Below, piece by piece: positions 57,629 to 64,000 of a stretch of DNA of 64,000 nucleotides. How positions within the stretch are numbered: the first letter of the stretch is position 1; each line of letters starts with the position of its first letter. This DNA comes from Neurospora tetrasperma FGSC 2508. Taxonomy: Eukaryota > Ascomycota > Sordariomycetes > Sordariales > Sordariaceae. Below the pieces are notes generated by a model, which saw only the letters and a program-made list of their open reading frames with translations, searched no databases and was not told the origin of the DNA. The stretch lies in NCBI RefSeq assembly GCF_000213175.1, contig NW_009799104.1, forward strand, positions 647,048 to 711,047, read 5' to 3'. The position numbers were made by a program, and so were the translations under genes.

Positions 57629-60600
57629 AAGAAGAGACTACACGTCTCATAATCCCTCTGCATCATGGCTGTACCATTTCATGTATATATACGTGTATGT
57701 GTAGTGTTCCTGTATGTGTATGGGCCGAGTTCCGGTTGTTGCTGGTTTCAATCCACGGTACGAACGGCGTCAACCAGTTGCCCCCGTCCGCTGCGGCAAA
57801 TACGTCGTACAAGCCGGAATTTAGAAGCATTCGGGCCTATTGATATTTAGGTACGAACTTGAGTCGGTCTTGCCGCAGTGTCCCTTCTGGGCGATTCGCA
57901 CAATATCTCCACGTGGATCTTGCGAATCAGAGAAACCATCTTAAGATCAGCTTTTCTCATCTAGGCTTCCAGAGAGCACATTACAGAAAGTAAGAACTCC
58001 CCCATTTACATTCTTAGCGTCCGTACCCAATTCAATACGATCGAGACTCACATCGAACACGCGTGTGAACCTACCTATCATAGCAAGGGCAGCATAATCG
58101 ATTCCTTGAAAATGTAAGGCACCCACCCAAATCTTGAACTGTCCCAAAGCCCATCTCGTCTCTCTCTCTCTCTCTCTACCAAAGATTTTACACGAAATAC
58201 CTAGAGGTACCTACCTATCAATATCTATCTTCAGAGTGTAAAGCTCTCCCAATCAATACCAGTACGCAACACTCGAGCAGTCCTAAAAGGATCCTATCTT
58301 GGAATATAAACGGCTTTCCATGTTTTTCGAGACATGATACATCAAGTTTACTCTTTTGCAGCCACAACGATATCCGCCTACAGTTGATGACATCCCTTTT
58401 CCCTTCGTCTCTATCATGTTGACATGTGCATCTGCATTCCTGGGCTTAGACCAAGGCCCAAGTGCCCACCAAGTCGAGGTCGGGTGTATAGGATAGATAG
58501 GGGTAGTAAATCAGTGACTGACTCTATCTTCACCTTGTGCATGCTAGACACTAGTGACAAGAGTAACCATATGACAGGCTGAGTAGGCGAGGGGAATGGC
58601 GATGTATATTTTACTTTGGGGGATGAGTTCAGTTGTAGTGCAGCACCTCTTTCTTCTAAACGAGGTTGTAATTATTCCAGAGTCGGTTTGGTCTAGTTTG
58701 ATCGGTATCAAAAAGGACATAGACAGATTTACATACGAACGATACACTAGACTTAGTCCTCGGGGGTAATTCGAAGTTTCTTGTAGGATTACCATCGTAA
58801 CAAGCTACGTGAACTTGTTTGGTACTTACCTAGCTTTCTAGTATAGTTGTAAGAGGCGATACTCGAACCACGACATTGAATGACACCAAGCATCGTAGCA
58901 TAGGACCGAAATGATGATACCTAGCATATGTTGAAACCAACCCTTCGATCTCTTGTCTCCCTCCACACACATAGAAAAGTATTTTATGTATCTTAGCATC
59001 TCCTCTCATCCCAGCCTTGTTAGTCCCAAGGTTACGATGTTCATTTCCACGACTTTCCCAAGTATACACATTCAGCCCTGCCTTGAAGCTTCCTATATGC
59101 TGCTTCCTGTCGTACTCGTCAAGTCTGTGGAACTCCAAATCCCATGCATCCTACGCATTGTATACTAATCATCTAATCATCAAGCCCCCCAGAATTTCAA
59201 CCCCAATTTCGAGTTTGTACCTCAACGTATGCATGCATGTCAGATTTCGTCCAACCCACACCACACCACACCACACCCATCGTCAACGTTCCTTCTTTCA
59301 CGATAAGATTTACTCAGTCTCCCGTCCCGTGTAAGTGATAAGATGGTAAATGGGCTAAAAACACTCACTCCATCGTGACTGGCTGCAACCGCTAGGTACA
59401 CTACACACCAAAGGCAAATCAAAGACGGTATGATTTTTTTTTCTTTCTTTCTGGTTGCAACGTGCTGTTTTCCCCTCTTTCCCACTGTTAGATAGTTTCT
59501 ACTGAATAGAGGGATTGATTGGTTGTATCATCATAGCGAGCGTAACAGTTTATAAGCCGTAAAGAATTAAGAGGAAGGGGGAGGTATTGGGGCTTGAGAT
59601 GGAAAAAATAAGAATATAGAGAAAGAAGTTGGACAAAGTCACACCCACACACCCACGCACAACACACACACACACGGCTGGCTGAGATGTATTTACACTA
59701 CAACAGGCTGAGACGGCTCGTATGTGAATGGGGTTGATTCTGATAGGACATATGATAGGAAAATTGTATGAGAGTGACATTTTTCTTTCTCTCTTCTCTT
59801 TTCTTTTTCCTTTTTTTTTCTTCTTTTTTTCTTTTCTTTCCCTTCTCCGAATGGCCCGAACAAAACGGAGGACTACATCTTTACTGGCTGGTTTCTTTCC
59901 TCATTGATGGGGATGACAGGATTGGTTGGGATGGATGGCTAAAGCTCGGATCGTTACCTAGGAGCGACGAGGGTTATGTAAACATTGATGGAGGGGTGAA
60001 TCATTATGATACTGTTAATGTACTGGTACTGATACTGGTGCCGGTTTCGGTACCAGGAGCTTTAGTTTTGATCCTGTAATTTCTGGAATGACTCGATGGT
60101 GGTTGGTCCTTTTGAGGGTTGTTAAAGCAGGCTGGAGGAAGGTACAGTGGTGAGGTTGGCGAGCAGGCGAGGTAGGCACGTAGGGTCAAGGAGGGGTAGA
60201 TAGAGGTAAGTAGAGGTACCTAGAGGTAGGTACAATGAAGAAGGAAAGAGGCTTGGGATATGGCAAGGAGGGGTGACTGGCCCGTTGGTGGCTTGAAGGC
60301 CCGAGGTTGGTTGTCCGTTTGTTACGTGGTGACGTTGGTTGTCGTTGCGGCTTTGGTAGCTCGGGAGGTGCCAATCAGACGGAACAATAACAGTTGACAA
60401 GAAGAAACTTGAAGCTTATTTGTGGTTAAAGTAAATGTAGCTTCTTGCATTGGTATCACTACCGGAGTGATGTAAAGAAACTTGAAGCGATCTTCTCTCA
60501 GACATGCAAGACATGGCAACTCAAACATATAGGAACTCAAACAGCTGTAAATACATTTTCTACATATATAGGGACTTCTGCTGCCTACTGGTGGATGCAT

Positions 60601-62385
60601 GTACAATGTATCTCGCCCGGCCCACGTTCATCGCGATACTGGAACACAAGAAACAGGCAGATAGGGATTGTCGATGTCATTACCTAGTTGACCTGAACAC
60701 ACAGTTGTTTGATACGCCGGCTTTTAATTTGAACGTCAGATTCCTGTAGAACCACGGAACGCAGGCTGACTTGCAAACGAAATACTTTGCTGGTTGGCAG
60801 TGACCGAACCGTGAAGAGAGACAAACAACTTGACAGACGGCGGGAGCTGAGTCCTGTGACATGTGGATTCCCTTGTGAGATGGCTGATTGATAACGCATT
60901 GAACGCCTCGCATTTTACAGCGCGCGCGCGTAATGCATTTCCACTTTGCTGGCAGAAAGGGGTCCGTCGGATGTAAGTATCGATAGGTAGCGGATACTTT
61001 CAGACTGTTGAACGAACTGAAACTGAGGGAGATGGCTGATTGTGCCCGGCAGTGGTTGACTTCGTTGCAGTCGTGGAGCAGCGGCGGTTAGGTAAGGTAG
61101 TTTTTCTTCATTCTCGGCTCCTCTTGCCTGCTTCTGCGGGCTCTTCTTGCTGTAGTAGTGTAAAATTTCGTTCGGTCTTGTCTCCGTAATTCCATGACCC
61201 ATGTGTGGGTGGAAAATCCAGACCCCCCTCTCCTCCCCTCGGGCCTTGACGGTACCTACAGTGCAACTGACTTTGATGCAAGGGCAAGAACGCGCAAATG
61301 AGGTGGGATTGTGGGAAAAGAGGGCCTGGCAACAGAGCCGCCGCGCCGTTGATTCTAGCTTCAACTTTGTTTTCTCGCTAGCCATGTGTCGTCAATGTTC
61401 CTTTTTTGGGTTCTGATTCTCATCCACAGATGACCGCAGATTCGGGACGGGATCGAGATGTCTGAACTCTTGAAGCGCTCGTTTGCTGGCTGTGGCCGCA
61501 CAGACTGCAAGCGACGACCAGACGAAAGAGGGGTCCGACCAAAAGAAGCAACTCAGCGTGTGCTTGGAGAGCTTTGATTGGTGAGTATGAGTTTCCACCT
61601 GCAGACGGTTTTTCTCCGCTTTGGATCCGTTTGGACAGTGCGTTGAGTAAAAAGCTTACTAGATGCACCGTCAACTTTAGTTCCGTGTTCCAGTTCCCTT
61701 CCAGCTTTGAGACGCCTGGTTCCGTCATGCCTCGCAAAGCACGTGAGACGCCGGCACTGATGGGATCACTCTTTCATTTCAGGTTTACTATCATTTTGAT
61801 GGGCCCTCGATAACGTTGTTCATCCGGTGGCATCATCAACCCTCCAGCGACGTCCAAGAGAAAACAATTGAAGAAGCGATACGCCGACGCTGGAGGCGGG
61901 GCTACACTAGATCGTGGTGAGATGAGGCAAATGAGGCGCAACCAGACGACGTAACCGTAGCAATGGACCCCTGGAAGATCAACCGACGGCAATCGTCGCA
62001 AACGACCGACATCGTGGGGCCGGGCTCTGGGGGCTGCTGAGTGAACCAGAGTTTGTGGCGACAGGACGGACAGAACTCAAAGAAGGACGAACGAGTCAAC
62101 GATGATGGTCAGCAGCCTTCTGTTCCCGCTGTCCGGAACCCATATCAGCCTCCTCAATGCGCTGCAGCTCTCAGCTGATAGCGATGACAAAGCGTGGAAT
62201 TGTTGAACTTTGCCATTGTGAACCACAACGAACTGGGGTATTATTAGCAGGTGGGTATCCAGCTTCTGCTTCTCTGTTGGCTGCCGTGCTGAAAACCTTA
62301 CGCAGCAGTGCAGTTTTCGGAAAGACGGAGCGGAGAAATGCCATTTTTTCCTTCCAGGCACAGGCATCTGCCTTTTTTCCAATAA

Positions 62386-62409
62386 TTTTTTTTTTTTTTT
62401 TTTTTTTTT
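62386..62409. repeat. Poly-T tract (24 nt)
   Basis: Uninterrupted T run on the plus strand, 215 bp before a 20-nt A run. Confidence 0.95.
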
Positions 62410-62624
62410 CCTTCCCTTCTGTGTTCAGTGGGGCATCTTTGTTTTGGAATTGAGAACGGTTCCGAAAGAGGTGGGGTAACCTCGTGAATTTTCCGCTGAA
62501 CGGTGCACTGCCATTCGACCAACTCGAGTGTAGCCAGCTTCGCGGAGATCCATTCTGGAAACCCACCTGCATTTGTTCATCTCCATCCAAAAAGGACCCA
62601 GAGAGGAGCCCGAAGACCCTGAAG

Positions 62625-62644
62625 AAAAAAAAAAAAAAAAAAAA
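62625..62644. repeat. Poly-A tract (20 nt)
   Basis: Uninterrupted A run, inversely placed to the T run at 62386-62409. The pair could fold back on each other in single-stranded form. Confidence 0.95.
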
Positions 62645-64000
62645 GGAGGGAAGAGAAATGAGAAGGGCCAAGGAGCAAAAGCAGAAGGTGCAAGACCGGA
62701 ATGGCTCGATTCTTTGTCTTCACCTCGGTTGAGCTGTCTCAACCCGGGAAAACTTTAAATCACTACATCAACTTGAACCAACCTCTGAAATGTCACAACT
62801 GGCTTTCATGAGGTGGGGGTTTCGTTGTCGTCACTGATCAACACTGTCAGTGTAGGGTAATAATGGCCGATCTGTTTTGATAGTTGCGGCTGCTGTATGG
62901 TGACGATGGAGAGCCACTGCAAAGCATCATTTCTGAGGGGTTTACTGAACATACTTTTCCCAGTCTTTGGGAATGTCGTCAGGTCTTGTCATGTCTGCCA
63001 GAGTCTCTTCGCTTCGGCTTCTCTATCCTCTGGTACGTTCGCCGTGCTCGCGGATCCTTCGGATTGGCTTTTAACTTTGTGCAATGCCATTGGTAGTAGA
63101 GAGCGTGCCGCCACTCCGCCAGCCAATCGTGGACCCCAGAATTCCAGATCGGATCTAGTTCATCGTGGGTCAAGGTTCAACGTTGGCGTGCGGTCGTGCC
63201 GTCTGCCTGTTTTTGGCTCCCATCCATGGATTGAAGTGGTTTGAGATGTGGTCATGCTATGCTGGTGTTGTTCGGTGCTATCATGTTTGTAGCTAGACAG
63301 CTGTATGTGTTGTTCAGTGTATTTCCTTGTCGGAGCGGGCAATCGCGCTTACATTCCCGTCATACGAGTTCGATGTGATTTCTGGTAAACGATTGACATT
63401 TTCATTTTCCTTCTTCGGTAGAGGTGCAAGTCGCGTTGCTTTCGGTTATGTACCTACTCTGCAGCGCTTTCAAACACTGGCAGCTGCTGTTGCTCCTCTT
63501 TCTCCCGCGTGCCTTTCGACGTAACTTTCCGCTCTTCTGCTGCAACCTCTCAATGCTGCAGTGGGTGCTGTGCTGCTTCTCACCAGCTGCTGCCAGTTAC
63601 GAGTACCAGTTGCATTGGATCTATTACGCGTGTAGGGTACACTCGGCAGGTTGACCCCACACTGCTTAAGTCCAAAAATCCACATCCACATTGCCTGTCT
63701 GTGGATCCTTACCGCCTTTTCGAGGAAAAATGGTGTACTTTCATTGGCGGATCTGATGTGTTTAGCCCTCACTTCTCCAAACTACCTAGGTTCTTAAGCT
63801 TGGTCGTTCTTGGCTTAGGTAGGTTCAACGCCAACAGACACACCCCCTCCCCCTGTCCTGTCGAGTGTCCATGCCCCTCTGTCCACGGCAGTCTAGGTGA
63901 GTCTTAGCTGCTGTCTCGAGTCGCCAGCCAGTCGCCCCCTTCCATCATCGCAAGATGGGTTGCACTCCGTCCCGCACGGCACAGCTTGAATCCCACTGTA

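Larger units (their letters stand above)
57629..64000. other. Long region without recognisable gene to window end
   Basis: About 6.4 kb with only short ORFs (longest 166 codons, minus, 62171-62671, through homopolymers). It contains (TC)n at 58160-58178, CCACA repeats at 59256-59278, repeated GTAGAGGTA/TACCTAGAGGTAG motifs near 60197-60233, 24 T at 62386-62409 and 20 A at 62625-62644. The right end resembles upstream leader DNA of a gene beyond the window. I found no tRNA, rRNA or transposon signature. Confidence 0.5.

Noticed and set aside
57947-58147. 66-codon minus ORF with protein-like composition
   Set aside because: Begins at TTG, not ATG, with no upstream exon or recognisable family.

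Overview
The window looks like nuclear DNA of a filamentous ascomycete, almost certainly Neurospora or a very close Sordariaceae relative. Genes are broken by short introns with GT(A/G)NGT donors, CTAAC/CTGAC-type branch sites and (C/T)AG acceptors. Simple repeats are frequent. The partial 5S rRNA gene on the minus strand matches, as I remember it, the dispersed Neurospora crassa 5S gene, including a TATA box at -29 to -26. Two assembly gaps (runs of N at 23853-24538 and 39973-40610) interrupt the sequence.

Layout, left to right. 1-4048 (minus, cut by the window edge): DNA2 nuclease-helicase. 4942-9069 (plus): TRAPPC11-like TRAPP subunit. 9215-11257 (minus): secreted/type I membrane kelch-repeat protein. 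12656-13861 (minus): fungal protein of unknown role with an internal tandem duplication. 16246-16862 (plus): complex I ESSS (NDUFB11-like) subunit. 17929-19213 (minus): mitochondrial branched-chain aminotransferase. 20467-23625 (plus): SCY1-like (SCYL2) pseudokinase. 24539-24638 (minus): 5S rRNA, truncated by the first gap. 24826-25102 (minus): doubtful proline-rich ORF with a probable single-base frameshift. 26078-29419 (minus): Aim21-like actin-patch protein. 35987-37027 (plus): NTF2. 38870-39786 (plus): Tvp18. 42442-44268 (minus): DUF7918-type protein. 46482-48118 (minus): seipin. 48768-52437 (minus): F-BAR/SH3 cytokinesis scaffold (Cdc15/Hof1/Imp2 type). 53858-55693 (minus): IMPACT/UPF0029-domain protein. 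56189-57628 (plus): Oms1-like mitochondrial methyltransferase.

These are ordinary eukaryotic housekeeping genes, not a cluster or operon. Membrane traffic and Golgi (TRAPPC11, SCYL2, Tvp18), actin and cytokinesis (Aim21, F-BAR protein) and mitochondria (complex I, BCAT, Oms1) recur, but physical linkage is the only connection I can show. Exon models were checked by reading-frame arithmetic: the exons of each spliced gene sum to a whole number of codons.

Two segments of about 6.5 kb (29420-35986 and 57629-64000) hold no coding region I can recognise. I found no convincing novel system. The more informative observations are the gap-truncated 5S gene, G1/S-type promoter motifs upstream of dna2, GCN4/CPC1-type motifs upstream of the BCAT gene, the in-frame duplication in the 12.6 kb gene, a putative homopolymer frameshift next to the first gap, and G-run-plus-TT flanks on both sides of the second gap.
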